Source: Candidatus Nitrospira nitrificans
GTDB lineage: Bacteria; Nitrospirota; Nitrospiria; Nitrospirales; Nitrospiraceae
Direction of reading: 5' to 3'
Length of the DNA stretch: 64,000 nt
Assembly (NCBI RefSeq): GCF_001458775.1
Contig: NZ_CZPZ01000032.1
Span: 62,001-126,000 of the forward strand
Below the pieces are notes generated by a model, which was not told where the DNA came from, searched no databases, and saw only the letters and a list, made by a program, of their open reading frames with translations. The position numbers and the translations under genes are program-made. Numbering within the stretch: the first letter of the stretch is position 1; every line of letters begins with the position of its first letter. This document shows, in pieces, positions 46,987-56,636 of the stretch.

Positions 46987-47032
46987 AGGCCTACGTCGTC
47001 GGTGGCTGGTTGTAAGAGGGATTGCTGGATGC

Positions 47033-47062
47033 TTGTCCCGGACCCGCATCATTCTTTATACT
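47033..47062 (+). promoter_or_regulatory. Sigma-70 promoter for the RNase P RNA
   Basis: TTGTCC (47033-47038) and TATACT (47057-47062) are 18 bases apart and place the start near 47070, at the 5' end of the predicted RNA. Confidence 0.65.
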
Positions 47063-47074
47063 GACTTTGCGTGG

Positions 47075-47497
47075 GTGGAAGATTGGATGGTCGCTCGGTG
47101 GGTTTCCATCGAGAGGAAAGTCCGGACTCCATGGGCAGGGCGCTGGGTAACTCCCAGGCGGAGCAATCCGACACCAGCACCACAGAAATCAAACCGCCGA
47201 TGGCCAAAGCGACGAGATCCCATCTGGTCGTTGCGGCTCAGGTAAGGGTGAAACGGTGGGGTAAGAGCCCACCGCGGTGGTGGTGACATCACCGGCATGG
47301 TAAGCGTCGCCCGGTGCAAGGCCAAATAGGAAGACATATGCAGCGCTCCTCACGGACGGTTGCATGCCGATCGGCCCGGTCGAGGTCTTCGGGTAGGTCG
47401 CTTGAGGTTCGAGGTAACTCGAGTCCCAGAGAAATGATCATCCAGGCAAAGAGGGCAACTTCTTTGCGGGACAGAATCCGGCTTATAGGTCTTCCGC
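47075..47497 (+). ncRNA. rnpB: RNase P RNA, bacterial type A
   Basis: The region has the universally conserved blocks of RNase P RNA: GAGAGGAAAGTCCGGACTCC near the 5' end, GGGCAGGGCGCTGGGTAACTCCC, the GGTAAGGGTGAAA block, GGTAAGAGCCCACCG, and the 3' block ACAGAATCCGGCTTATAGG. The first bases (GGAAGAT) can pair with the GTCTTCC at the 3' end to close P1. Ends are estimates. It matures tRNA 5' ends. Confidence 0.92.
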
Positions 47498-47554
47498 TCA
47501 CGCTTCTTCTGAAACGCCTTGGCCGGCACTCTCGGTGATTCACGTGGCGCTGTA

Positions 47555-47583
47555 TTGACGGGTCTTGATGGGGATGCTAGGAT
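47555..47583 (+). promoter_or_regulatory. Candidate promoter of the ilvBNC genes
   Basis: TTGACG (47555-47560) and TAGGAT (47578-47583) are separated by 17 bases, about 125 bases before the ilvB start. The leader in between shows no T-box or clear attenuator. Confidence 0.55.
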
Positions 47584-47707
47584 CTCAAATCTTTCCCCTT
47601 GATTTCAAAGATATTTCTGCATGATGATGCGTCCTCCGCCGGACGTGTCCTTTTACTATCTGACTGTTCAGGGCAGATCGTATCATGCAATCGGAGGGAG
47701 GGTTGGT

Positions 47708-49483
47708 ATGAAACTCACCGGTGCTGAAATCTTCATCGAATGCTTGAAGCGTGAAGGCGTGAAGACCGTCTTCGCGCTTCCTGGCGGAGTCGTCTTGAAG
47801 ATTTTCGATACACTCCATCAGCAGAAGGATGTTGAAGTGATTTTGACGCGCCATGAACAGGGCGCGGGCCATATGGCCGAAGGATATGCGAAGGCGACTG
47901 GAAAGGCCGGCGTGTGTCTGGTCACCTCGGGCCCTGGCATGACCAACGTCATCACGGCGTTAGCCGATGCCTATATGGATTCTGTTCCTGTGGTCTGTTT
48001 CAGCGGCCAAGTCCCGACTAATTTGATCGGAAACGATGCCTTTCAGGAAGCCGACAACATCGGATTGAGCCGACCCTGCACGAAGTACAATTTTCTCGTC
48101 AAGGACGTGAACGACTTGGCGGCGACAATCAAAGAGGCATTTTATATTGCGACGACCGGCCGCCCTGGTCCGGTCTTGGTGGATATCCCGAAAGATGTCT
48201 CGATGGCCAAAGCGGAATTCACCTATCCAAATTCGGTTTCGATTCGAGGGTATAACCCGACCTACGACGGAAATAAATGGCAGATCAAACAGGCAGCCGA
48301 AGCGATCATGAAGGCCAAGAAGCCGATTCTGTATGTCGGCGGTGGGGTGATTTTTTCTGGTGCTTCACAGGAGCTGCTTGAACTGGCCGAGATGACACAG
48401 ATTCCGGTGGACATGACGTTGATGGGGCTTGGCGCGTTTCCAGGCGAGCATCCGTTATCGCTCGGGATGCTCGGGATGCACGGGACCTACCAGGCGAACA
48501 TGGCCATGCATTACTCCGATCTGGTGATCGCCGTCGGCGCACGGTTTGATGATCGGGTGACGGGCAAGGTGTCGGAGTTCTGTCCCCATGCGAAAGTGAT
48601 TCATGTCGATATCGATCCGACCTCTATTCGGAAAAACATCCATGTCGATATTCCGATCGTGGGTGACTGTAGGACCGTGCTCCGTGAGTTGAATCAGATC
48701 TTGCGCGCGACGGTCAACGGGGAACAGAAAGATCTGCGGAAGCCCTGGTGGGATCAAATTCAGGAATGGCAGCAGGCCCATCCCTTGGCGTATCGCCAAG
48801 AGAAGGACGGGCCGATCAAGCCGCAGGAGGTGGTCAAGCGGCTGTATGAGCTGACCAAGGACCGGGATCCGATCGTCTCGACGGATGTCGGACAACATCA
48901 AATGTGGGCCGCGCAGTATTTCAAGCTGGCAAAGCCAAACCGATGGTTGACATCGGGCGGGCTTGGCACGATGGGGTTCGGATTCCCTGCCGCAATGGGG
49001 GCGCAAGCCGCGTTCCGGAACCGACTGGTCCTGTGTATTGCGGGAGACGGCAGCATTCAGATGAATATGCAGGAAATGGCCACGGCGGTCGTGAGTAAGT
49101 TGCCGGTGAAGATCATTATCTTGAACAATGGATTTCACGGCATGGTCCGCCAATGGCAGGATCTGTTCTACGAAGGACGCTACGCGTCGAGCTATCTGGA
49201 CACCACTCCAGATTTCGTCAAACTCGCGGATGCCTACGGAGCGGTGGGGTTGCGGGTCAAGAAGGTCGGAGACCTCGATGCGGTCCTGAAAGAAGCCTTG
49301 GCGACGGATAAACCCGTCATCGTGGATGTGCCGACCTATCCCTATGAGAATTGTTATCCGATGATCCCGGCCGGCGGCTGCAACCACGAAATGCTCCTGG
49401 AAGATCCACCGGAGTTGAAAAAGAAACAAGTCGGTGCGGAAAAGGTGACGCCGGAGGATAAGGATACGGTTCTCACGGCATAG
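47708..49483 (+). CDS. ilvB: Acetolactate synthase, large (catalytic) subunit
   Basis: The 591-residue thiamine-diphosphate enzyme starts branched-chain amino-acid synthesis. It has the FALPGG and HEQGAGHMAEGYAKATGKAG segment with the catalytic Glu, and the ThDP motif IAGDGSIQMNMQEMATAV continuing to NNGFHGMVRQWQ. ATG 47708 follows GGAGGGAGGG; the upstream in-frame extension has no such site. The small subunit gene follows 40 bp on. Confidence 0.95.
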   Translation: MKLTGAEIFIECLKREGVKTVFALPGGVVLKIFDTLHQQKDVEVILTRHEQGAGHMAEGYAKATGKAGVCLVTSGPGMTNVITALADAYMDSVPVVCFSGQVPTNLIGNDAFQEADNIGLSRPCTKYNFLVKDVNDLAATIKEAFYIATTGRPGPVLVDIPKDVSMAKAEFTYPNSVSIRGYNPTYDGNKWQIKQAAEAIMKAKKPILYVGGGVIFSGASQELLELAEMTQIPVDMTLMGLGAFPGEHPLSLGMLGMHGTYQANMAMHYSDLVIAVGARFDDRVTGKVSEFCPHAKVIHVDIDPTSIRKNIHVDIPIVGDCRTVLRELNQILRATVNGEQKDLRKPWWDQIQEWQQAHPLAYRQEKDGPIKPQEVVKRLYELTKDRDPIVSTDVGQHQMWAAQYFKLAKPNRWLTSGGLGTMGFGFPAAMGAQAAFRNRLVLCIAGDGSIQMNMQEMATAVVSKLPVKIIILNNGFHGMVRQWQDLFYEGRYASSYLDTTPDFVKLADAYGAVGLRVKKVGDLDAVLKEALATDKPVIVDVPTYPYENCYPMIPAGGCNHEMLLEDPPELKKKQVGAEKVTPEDKDTVLTA

Positions 49484-49523
49484 GGGAAACCGTCGGCGAA
49501 CGGCTCTCAGTTGAAAGCGTTGT

Positions 49524-50042
49524 ATGGAACACATTATTTCAGTGACGGTCGAAAATAAGTTTGGAGTCCTCTCGCGGGTCGCTGGGCTATTCAGCGGTCG
49601 CGGATTCAATATCGAGAGCCTGTCGGTCGCACCGACGCTGGATCCGTCCATGTCTCAGATGACGATTGTGACCTCGGGGGATGAGCGGATCATCGAGCAG
49701 ATCGTCAAGCAGTTGAACAAACTCATCGATGTCATCAAAGTCGTGGATTTGAACGAAACGGAGTTCGTTTCACGAGAGACGGCGATCATCAAGGTGCACA
49801 CGAAGGATGCGGATCGAGCTGAGGCGCTCAGAATCGTGGATATCTTTCGGGCGAACGTGATCGATTCGACCCCGAGCACCTATACCATCGAAGTATCCGG
49901 AGACCCCAAGAAGATTGAGGCGATCATCAATTTGTTGCAGCCCCTTGGGATCAAGGATTTGGTCCGTACCGGCCGGGTGGCCGTCGCGCGAGAGCCGGTC
50001 CGTCCCGTTGCTGTCCAAGCGAAGAAGGTCGCCCGAGACTAA
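49524..50042 (+). CDS. ilvN: Acetolactate synthase, small (regulatory) subunit
   Basis: The 172-residue protein has an N-terminal ACT domain (ISVTVENKFGVLSRVAGLFSG, RGFNIESLSVAPT) and the C-terminal domain of IlvH/IlvN proteins. ACT domains bind valine and confer feedback inhibition on the large subunit. It sits between ilvB and ilvC. Confidence 0.94.
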   Translation: MEHIISVTVENKFGVLSRVAGLFSGRGFNIESLSVAPTLDPSMSQMTIVTSGDERIIEQIVKQLNKLIDVIKVVDLNETEFVSRETAIIKVHTKDADRAEALRIVDIFRANVIDSTPSTYTIEVSGDPKKIEAIINLLQPLGIKDLVRTGRVAVAREPVRPVAVQAKKVARD

Positions 50043-50085
50043 CGTCCCGCTGCACGCCACGTTTTGCTTTATACTGATAAGATAA

Positions 50086-51114
<1,029 letters not shown>

Positions 51115-51123
51115 GGCGATGCC

Positions 51124-51774
51124 GTGGCAGATCAAGCGGTCGGTGTTCCCGTTGCCAAAGAAGGAATTCCCTTCATTGTGGTTCCTGCCGGCGTTACACT
51201 GGTGACGGCATGGCTGGGGTGGCCGGTCGTCGCATGTATCGGCGCCGTCGCGACCGTGTTTTCCGCTTGGTTTTTTCGGAATCCGGCCAGGGTTATCCCA
51301 CAAGGTCCGAATCTGATCGTTGCGCCCGGCGACGGAAAGGTGATCGCGATCGAAGAAGAGTTCGAGCCGCGATATCTGAAAGAACGCGCCATCCGGCTCA
51401 CGATCTTCTTGAATGTGTTCGATGTGCACATCAATCGGATGCCCTGTGACGGCGTCGTCGAAGGTATCCAGTATCAGCCGGGGTTGTTTTTAGTTGCGAG
51501 TAAACCGGAAGCGACGCTGAGGAATGAGCAGAACGCCGTCATGATCAAGACGCACGAGGGCATTAAGGTACTCTGTGTGCAAGTCGCGGGACTGATCGCT
51601 CGGCGGATCGTTTGTTGGATTTCCGAGCGGGAACGGGCGATACGCGGTGAGCGGTTCGGCTTGATTCGGTTCGGATCGCGCATGGACACGTTTCTGCCGA
51701 TCGGCACGCAGATTCGAGTGGCGGTTGGTGAGCGCGTGAAAGGCGGCGCAACCATTATTGGAGAGTTGCCATGA
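51124..51774 (+). CDS. psd: Phosphatidylserine decarboxylase proenzyme (short type)
   Basis: The 216-residue protein belongs to the archaetidylserine-type PSD family. It has an N-terminal hydrophobic segment (about 12-50), APGDGKVIAIEE, FLNVFDVHINRMP with the catalytic His, and the self-cleavage site in LIRFGSRMDTFLP (Gly-Ser), where the Ser becomes the pyruvoyl group. Start is GTG. It is coupled to pssA through ATGA, giving a phosphatidylethanolamine pair. Confidence 0.9.
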   Translation: MADQAVGVPVAKEGIPFIVVPAGVTLVTAWLGWPVVACIGAVATVFSAWFFRNPARVIPQGPNLIVAPGDGKVIAIEEEFEPRYLKERAIRLTIFLNVFDVHINRMPCDGVVEGIQYQPGLFLVASKPEATLRNEQNAVMIKTHEGIKVLCVQVAGLIARRIVCWISERERAIRGERFGLIRFGSRMDTFLPIGTQIRVAVGERVKGGATIIGELP

Positions 51775-52577
51775 AAACGGCAGGTTTCAAGAATTCTTTT
51801 GGGAAAGATGGGAAACGGCGAAAAGCCGCCATGCATCTCATTCCAAACCTCTTTACCACCGGCAACCTGTTTTGCGGCGTGTTTGCGATCTTATCCGTCT
51901 TCAACGGCAACTACCTGGAAGCGGCCATCGCGGTTTTTGTCGCCATGATTTTTGACGTATTGGACGGCAAGTCGGCGAGATTGACCAACAGCACGAGTCA
52001 GTTCGGGCTGGAGTATGATTCACTGTCCGACGTGGTGTCATTCGGTGTCGCACCGGGTTTGTTGATCTACTCATGGGCCTTGAGTGGGCAGGGTACGTTT
52101 GGCGTGGCCGTGATGTTTGCCTATGTGGCCATGGGTGCGGTGCGGCTGGCGCGGTTTAATTCTACCGTTGCGCTGGCAGATGGGAAATACTTTACCGGTC
52201 TGGCTATTCCAGCCGCTGCAGGCGTGGTGGCGTCCCTCGTGGTTTTTGATCATTATCTTCTCAAGATGGGAGGAGACGTCAGGTCCATCGTGGTCTTGTT
52301 GATGACGTTGGCGCTATCGTTTTTGATGGTCAGCACGATTAAGTATCGCAGCTTTAAAGACCTGAAATTCAAGGGGCACCGGCAGATCACGTACCTGGTC
52401 TGGGGCATTTTGACGCTGATGATGGTGGCGGCCTGGCCGGCGGTCATGTTATTCGTCATCTTTGCCGGCTATGCATTGATGGGGCCGGTCGAAAAAGTCG
52501 TTTCGATGGTCGTCCCGGCAGCCGGGAAAAAAAGCATCGGCAAAGCCGAGCCTTCGCCGATCGAATCGAACTCATAA
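51771..52577 (+). CDS. pssA: CDP-diacylglycerol-serine O-phosphatidyltransferase
   Basis: The 268-residue integral membrane enzyme has the CDP-alcohol phosphotransferase motif DVLDGKSARLTNSTSQFG continuing to YDSLSDVVSFG, with the conserved Asp residues. At least six hydrophobic segments are predicted. It makes phosphatidylserine for the decarboxylase encoded just upstream. Confidence 0.93.
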   Translation: MKTAGFKNSFGKDGKRRKAAMHLIPNLFTTGNLFCGVFAILSVFNGNYLEAAIAVFVAMIFDVLDGKSARLTNSTSQFGLEYDSLSDVVSFGVAPGLLIYSWALSGQGTFGVAVMFAYVAMGAVRLARFNSTVALADGKYFTGLAIPAAAGVVASLVVFDHYLLKMGGDVRSIVVLLMTLALSFLMVSTIKYRSFKDLKFKGHRQITYLVWGILTLMMVAAWPAVMLFVIFAGYALMGPVEKVVSMVVPAAGKKSIGKAEPSPIESNS

Positions 52578-52611
52578 CGGTGAGCGACAGTGGAAGGAAC
52601 TGAAAAGGTTT

Positions 52612-52995
52612 GAACGGCTAAGACGAGGAGTAGTACGCGAGTCGTTTAGAAAGCAGAATGTTCAAAGCGGCTATCCAGCAGGGCCGCAGCGAGTGAAAAG
52701 GCGAGGCGTACGGTTTTGATGTACGTTGAGCCTTTGAACGGTGCGAGAACGAAGCTGGATCCGGTGTCAACATTCTGCAGAGAGAGCTGGTGGATGGTGC
52801 AAACCAGCCTAAGCGTCGCCGAACTCGCCTCCGAGCCGAATCTCTGAACATGAAGTAAGAGATTCCGCCTTGCCTCCGTAAGAGGCAGAATGAAGGGTCT
52901 GACGACCTGTCGGTCCTCAGGCTGAATCAGGGTGGTACCACGGAGTGCGTGAAGCCTTCGTCCCTGGGTCTTATGGGGGATGAAGGCTTTTCTAT
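52612..52995 (+). promoter_or_regulatory. T-box leader controlling leuA (Leu, CUC specifier)
   Basis: Elements in order are: stem I 5' strand with GACGAGGAGTAGTA (52622-52635), its helix CGTTTAG pairing with CTAAGCG, the classic distal block AGAGAGCTGG followed by GGTGCAAACCAGC (52781-52807), and a specifier loop GAACTCGCC with CTC at 52824-52826 (a Leu codon). The T-box AGGGTGGTACCACGG is at 52929-52943 and the terminator at 52952-52995. The TGGT in the T-box would pair with an ACCA 3' end, fitting tRNA-Leu. Uncharged tRNA-Leu should stabilise the antiterminator and switch leuA on. A 126-bp palindromic element sits inside stem I. Confidence 0.85.
52653..52778 (-). repeat. Dispersed palindromic element inserted in T-box stem I
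   Basis: The ends are GCAGAATGTTCAAAG and its inverted partner TTGACACCGG-type arm ending CAACATTCTGC. Internally it shares TCCAGC, GTTCTCG, GTACGCCTC and CTGCGGCC blocks with the copies at 53001 and 55160 (read on the minus strand here). Removing it joins GTTTAGAAA to AGAGAGAGCTGG, restoring a normal T-box stem I. Confidence 0.8.
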
Positions 52996-52996
52996 T
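52952..52996 (+). terminator. Regulated terminator of the T-box leader
   Basis: AAGCCTTCGTCCC pairs with GGGATGAAGGCTT (13 bp, one G-U pair) around a loop of 11-12 bases and is followed by TTTTCTATTTTTA. Its 5' arm lies directly after the T-box, so the two structures exclude each other. Confidence 0.85.
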
Positions 52997-53000
52997 TTTA

Positions 53001-53121
53001 GATCGCTGAAAATGCCTTCCAGCGGTGTTCTCGGTCGCGTGCCTCCCTGCGACGTACCTTGGAGGTACGCCTCTGTCGTCCCGCTCCCTGCGGCCTTGCT
53101 GGAAAGGCATTTTGAGCGATC
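53001..53121 (+). repeat. Second copy of the palindromic element, between T-box terminator and leuA
   Basis: The arms GATCGCTGAAAATGCC and GGCATTTTGAGCGATC form a long stem; the middle has TCCAGC, GTTCTCG, GGTACGCCTC and CTGCGGCCTTGCTGG. Orientation is opposite to the copy at 52653. It ends 25 bases before the leuA start and leaves the GAAGAGGTGG ribosome site intact. Confidence 0.75.
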
Positions 53122-53145
53122 TTGTATAAAAGAAGAGGTGGCACC

Positions 53146-54693
53146 ATGGCACGCATGATCAGAATTTTCGATACGACGTTGAGGGACGGCGAGCAATCGC
53201 CCGGCGCCAGCATGAACGTGGAAGAAAAGGTCATGGTCGCCAAGCAGCTGGCCCGGCTCGGCGTCGATATCATTGAAGCGGGATTTGCCTATAGCTCTCC
53301 CGGCGACTTCGAGGCGGTGCGGCGTATTGCGCAGGAGGTCGAAGGACCGACGATCTGCAGCTTAGCGAGGGCTCGTCCGGAGGATATCGATCGGGCTTGG
53401 GAGGCCTTGAAAGGCGCCCCGAAGGTCCGCATCCATACGTTTCTTTCAACGTCCGATATTCACCTGAAACATCAGTTTCGGATGACGCGCGAGCAGGCCA
53501 AGCAGCGCGCCGTGGAGATGGTCCAGCGTGCGCGGGGTTATGTCGAGGATGTCGAATTCTCTCCGATGGATGCGAGTCGATCCGACCCCTCGTTCCTCTA
53601 TGAGGTGATCGAGGCGGTCATCGCCGCCGGCGCAGGCACCGTGAACATTCCCGACACGGTAGGGTATGCCGTGCCACAAGAATTTGGCCAATTGATCAAG
53701 GGGATATGCGATAAGGTCCCCAATGCCGCACGAGCCGTCATTTCCGTCCATTGCCACAACGATCTGGGTGTTGCGGTGGCGAACAGTTTGGCGGCGATCA
53801 TGAACGGAGCTGGCCAGGTGGAATGTACGATCAATGGGATCGGGGAGCGCGCCGGTAACACATCCTTGGAAGAGATTGTGATGGGACTTCGCACCAGAAC
53901 GGATTTCTATCAGGCGGACACCGGGATTCGAACCGAGGAGATTGCAAAGACCAGCCGTCTGGTCAGCAAGATCACCGGGATGGTGGTGCAACCCAACAAG
54001 GCGATCGTGGGGGCGAATGCCTTTGCCCATACATCGGGCATCCATCAGGATGGCTTGCTCAAGGAAAAGACGACCTATGAAATCATGCGTCCGGAATCGA
54101 TTGGGTTGGTCGAAAGCCAGATGGTGATGGGAAAGTTGTCCGGGCGTCATGCCTTCAGGCAACGTTTGGAAGAATTGGGCTACAAGCTCGGCGAGGTAGA
54201 AGTCAACCACGCCTTCGAGCGGTTTAAGAAACTTGCCGATCAAAAGAGAGAGATCTTCGAGGAAGACCTCGAAGTCATTGTCTCCGAAGAGTTATCGAAG
54301 ATGGCCGAGCGCATTGGGTTGAAGGGACTACAAGTATCGAGTGGAACGGATCAGGTCCCGACGGCCACGGTCGAACTGGAAATCGACGGCACCTCCATCG
54401 TTCAAACCGGGACCGGCGATGGGCCGGTGGATGCCGTGTACCGCACGATTGCCGCCATGACACAGACGAAGAGCCAATTGCTGATGTATGTCGTGAAGGC
54501 CATCACCGGGGGGACGGACGCACAGGGTGAAGTGTCGGTGCGGGTGCAAGAAGATGGGCGGACCGTGACCGGCCATGGCGCCGACACCGATATCATCACC
54601 GCGTCTGCTCGGGCCTATATCAGCGCCTTGAACAAACTGGCCTACCTGGCGACAAAACAGGCCCAAGGCGAGCAGAAGGTGAACTTGATTTGA
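53146..54693 (+). CDS. leuA: 2-isopropylmalate synthase
   Basis: The 515-residue enzyme condenses acetyl-CoA with 2-oxoisovalerate, the first step of leucine synthesis. It has [17 protein letters not shown] at the start, [18 protein letters not shown] and the [15 protein letters not shown] motif, and a C-terminal LeuA allosteric domain ([20 protein letters not shown]) where leucine binds. ATG 53146 follows AGAAGAGGTGG. Transcription is probably controlled by the T-box leader, in addition to feedback inhibition. Confidence 0.96.
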   Translation: MARMIRIFDTTLRDGEQSPGASMNVEEKVMVAKQLARLGVDIIEAGFAYSSPGDFEAVRRIAQEVEGPTICSLARARPEDIDRAWEALKGAPKVRIHTFLSTSDIHLKHQFRMTREQAKQRAVEMVQRARGYVEDVEFSPMDASRSDPSFLYEVIEAVIAAGAGTVNIPDTVGYAVPQEFGQLIKGICDKVPNAARAVISVHCHNDLGVAVANSLAAIMNGAGQVECTINGIGERAGNTSLEEIVMGLRTRTDFYQADTGIRTEEIAKTSRLVSKITGMVVQPNKAIVGANAFAHTSGIHQDGLLKEKTTYEIMRPESIGLVESQMVMGKLSGRHAFRQRLEELGYKLGEVEVNHAFERFKKLADQKREIFEEDLEVIVSEELSKMAERIGLKGLQVSSGTDQVPTATVELEIDGTSIVQTGTGDGPVDAVYRTIAAMTQTKSQLLMYVVKAITGGTDAQGEVSVRVQEDGRTVTGHGADTDIITASARAYISALNKLAYLATKQAQGEQKVNLI

Positions 54694-54758
54694 CGCGGAA
54701 CTCCACGGTACAGTTTCAGCTGTCGTGAGAAGGTCTGTGGGAATGAGGGAGCTTGTCC

Positions 54759-55121
54759 GTGTTCAAGGTGGCGCTGGCGGATCGCCCCGAATTTCTGGCG
54801 GGGGACGATACTCGCTTGCGGGAGATTTTTCATCCTGCCAAGCATCAGCTCAAACTGAAATATAGTCTTGTTCATGGGACATTACCGCCTGGTCGGCGCT
54901 CAAAGCGTCATGTTTTGGCCTCGTCGGAAGTCTACTACTTCATCTCAGGGAGCGGCCGCTTCACGATCGACGACCATGCCACGCTGATCGAGCCCGGAAC
55001 GACTATCTATGTGCCGCCAGGGGGGAATCAGTTCGTCGAAAATACCGGGGAAATCGATCTCGAGTTTTTGTGTCTCGTTGACCCGGCCTGGCGAATAGAA
55101 GATGAAACGATATTGGAATAG
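54759..55121 (+). CDS. Single-domain cupin protein
   Basis: The protein of about 120 residues is one cupin barrel: motif 1 is in PPGRRSKRHVLASSEVYYFISGSG and motif 2 in IEPGTTIYVPPGGNQFVENTG. One or two of the usual metal-binding His residues are replaced, so metal binding is uncertain. GTG 54759 has the best-spaced GAGGGAG site; TTG 54753 is too close. It lies between leuA and leuB; its role there is unknown. Confidence 0.75.
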   Translation: MFKVALADRPEFLAGDDTRLREIFHPAKHQLKLKYSLVHGTLPPGRRSKRHVLASSEVYYFISGSGRFTIDDHATLIEPGTTIYVPPGGNQFVENTGEIDLEFLCLVDPAWRIEDETILE

Positions 55122-55159
55122 CAGGTTCTAACGAAGTTCTTTCTAAATAAGAATTGCTC

Positions 55160-55308
55160 GCAGGATGTTCAAAAAGGCCTTTCAGCAAGGCCGCAGCGAG
55201 CGAAGAGGCGAAGCGTACTTTGTTCCGTTGAGTTTCTGAGCCCGCATCGCCGACTTTGCGAGGCGTGCGATGCGAGAACGACGCTGGAGGACTTTTTCAA
55301 CATCCTGC
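55160..55308 (-). repeat. Third long copy of the palindromic element, before leuB
   Basis: The ends are GCAGGATGTTCAAAAAGG and CTTTTTCAACATCCTGC, nearly perfect inverted repeats. Internal blocks on the minus strand are TCCAGCG, GTTCTCGCATCGC, GTACGCTTCGCCTC and CTCGCTGCGGCCTTGCTGA. It sits about 20 bases before the leuB start region and may act as a hairpin in the leuA-leuB transcript. Confidence 0.85.
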
Positions 55309-55329
55309 TAGTCATCGAAAGGAGCCATA

Positions 55330-56403
55330 GTGAAGGCCAAGATTGCAGTGCTGGCGGGAGACGGGGTCGGGCGAGAGATCGTTCCCGAAGCCGTGAAGGT
55401 ATTGAAAATAATCGCCGAGAAGTATGGGCACTCATTCGAGTTTGTCGCAGCCGATATCGGCGGTCAGGCGATCGATAAAGTGGGTGTGCCGCTGCCACAG
55501 GACACCTTGGCGCTCGCCAAACAAAGTGATGCCGTCTTGCTGGGCGCCGTCGGGGGGCCGCGATGGGAGGGCTTGGAGTACAGCCTGCGGCCGGAACGCG
55601 CGCTGCTTGGAATCAGGGAAGCCTTAGGGCTCTATGCCAACTTGCGGCCGGCCAAGCTCTATTCGAATCTCGTGGATGCCTCCACGTTGAAGCGCGAGGT
55701 GGTCGAGGGCATCGATATCCTCGTGATTCGCGAGCTCACGGGCGGAATCTATTTCGGCAAGCCGAAGGGCATCGAAAAGTTGCCGAATGGGGAAGAGCGG
55801 GGGGTCAATACGGAAGTCTATACGACGGAAGAGATTCGGCGGATCGCCAAGGTTGCGTTCGAGGCGGCGCGGAAAAGGCGCAAGAAGGTCACCTCAGTCG
55901 ATAAAGCCAATGTGTTGGAATCGTCCGAGCTGTGGCGCAAGGTGGTCATTGACATCCATGCATCCTATCCGGATGTCGAACTCGGACATATCTACGTGGA
56001 TAACGCTGCGATGCAGTTGGTGCGGAACCCACGGCAATTCGACGTGCTGCTGTGCAACAACATGTTCGGAGACATTCTGAGCGATGAAGCGGCGATGCTG
56101 ACCGGTTCAATCGGCATGTTGCCGTCGGCGAGCATCGGGGCCAAGGTCGGCTTGTTTGAGCCGATTCATGGGAGCGCTCCGGACATCGCGGGGAAAAATA
56201 TTGCGAACCCAATCGCCACGATTTCATCGACTGCCATGATGCTGTCGTACGCTTTTCAACTCGACAAAGAAGCGGAAGCCATCGAACAGGCCATCGTGAA
56301 GACGCTCGATCTTGGCTATCGGACCAAAGATATTCAGAGTCCCGGAGCGAAGATTGTCGGTACCGTGGAGATGGGCGAGGCGATTGTCCGAAACTTGAAT
56401 TAG
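55330..56403 (+). CDS. leuB: 3-isopropylmalate dehydrogenase
   Basis: The 357-residue enzyme has [20 protein letters not shown] at the start, the substrate-binding [37 protein letters not shown] and the metal-binding [28 protein letters not shown] 55330 follows GAAAGGAG. It oxidises and decarboxylates 3-isopropylmalate to the leucine keto-acid. The leuCD genes are not in the window. Confidence 0.96.
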   Translation: MKAKIAVLAGDGVGREIVPEAVKVLKIIAEKYGHSFEFVAADIGGQAIDKVGVPLPQDTLALAKQSDAVLLGAVGGPRWEGLEYSLRPERALLGIREALGLYANLRPAKLYSNLVDASTLKREVVEGIDILVIRELTGGIYFGKPKGIEKLPNGEERGVNTEVYTTEEIRRIAKVAFEAARKRRKKVTSVDKANVLESSELWRKVVIDIHASYPDVELGHIYVDNAAMQLVRNPRQFDVLLCNNMFGDILSDEAAMLTGSIGMLPSASIGAKVGLFEPIHGSAPDIAGKNIANPIATISSTAMMLSYAFQLDKEAEAIEQAIVKTLDLGYRTKDIQSPGAKIVGTVEMGEAIVRNLN

Positions 56404-56404
56404 A

Positions 56405-56594
56405 GCAGGATGTTCAAAAAGTCCGCCGCCGGCGTCCCGCCTCGCTTGGAAGCGTGTGAAGCCCGCTTCGCTCGCTCAGCGAGGCGAGCGTATCTCGTGA
56501 AGCGGACAGACGCTGCGGCCATGCCTGTGGCGAGGCGCGTCTTGGCACGCCGGGGTCGGGCGGGTGAGAACAACAGCCTTTTTGAACAACCTGC
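56405..56594. repeat. Longest copy of the palindromic element, after leuB
   Basis: It begins GCAGGATGTTCAAAAAGTCC two bases after the leuB stop and ends CTTTTTGAACAACCTGC. Inside are CCGCCGGCGTCCCGCCTCGC and several GC-rich inverted segments (CGCTCGCTCAGCGAGGCGAGCG). The outer ends match the 18110 and 55160 copies; the core is longer. Confidence 0.75.
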
Positions 56595-56636
56595 GGGCAA
56601 AGAGTTTTTCAAACGCCTAATCATTGGCTCTAAACC

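Noticed and set aside
48455-49651. A 398-codon minus-strand open frame opposite ilvB/ilvN
   Set aside because: Antisense shadow of two well-identified genes; no own ribosome site or motif.
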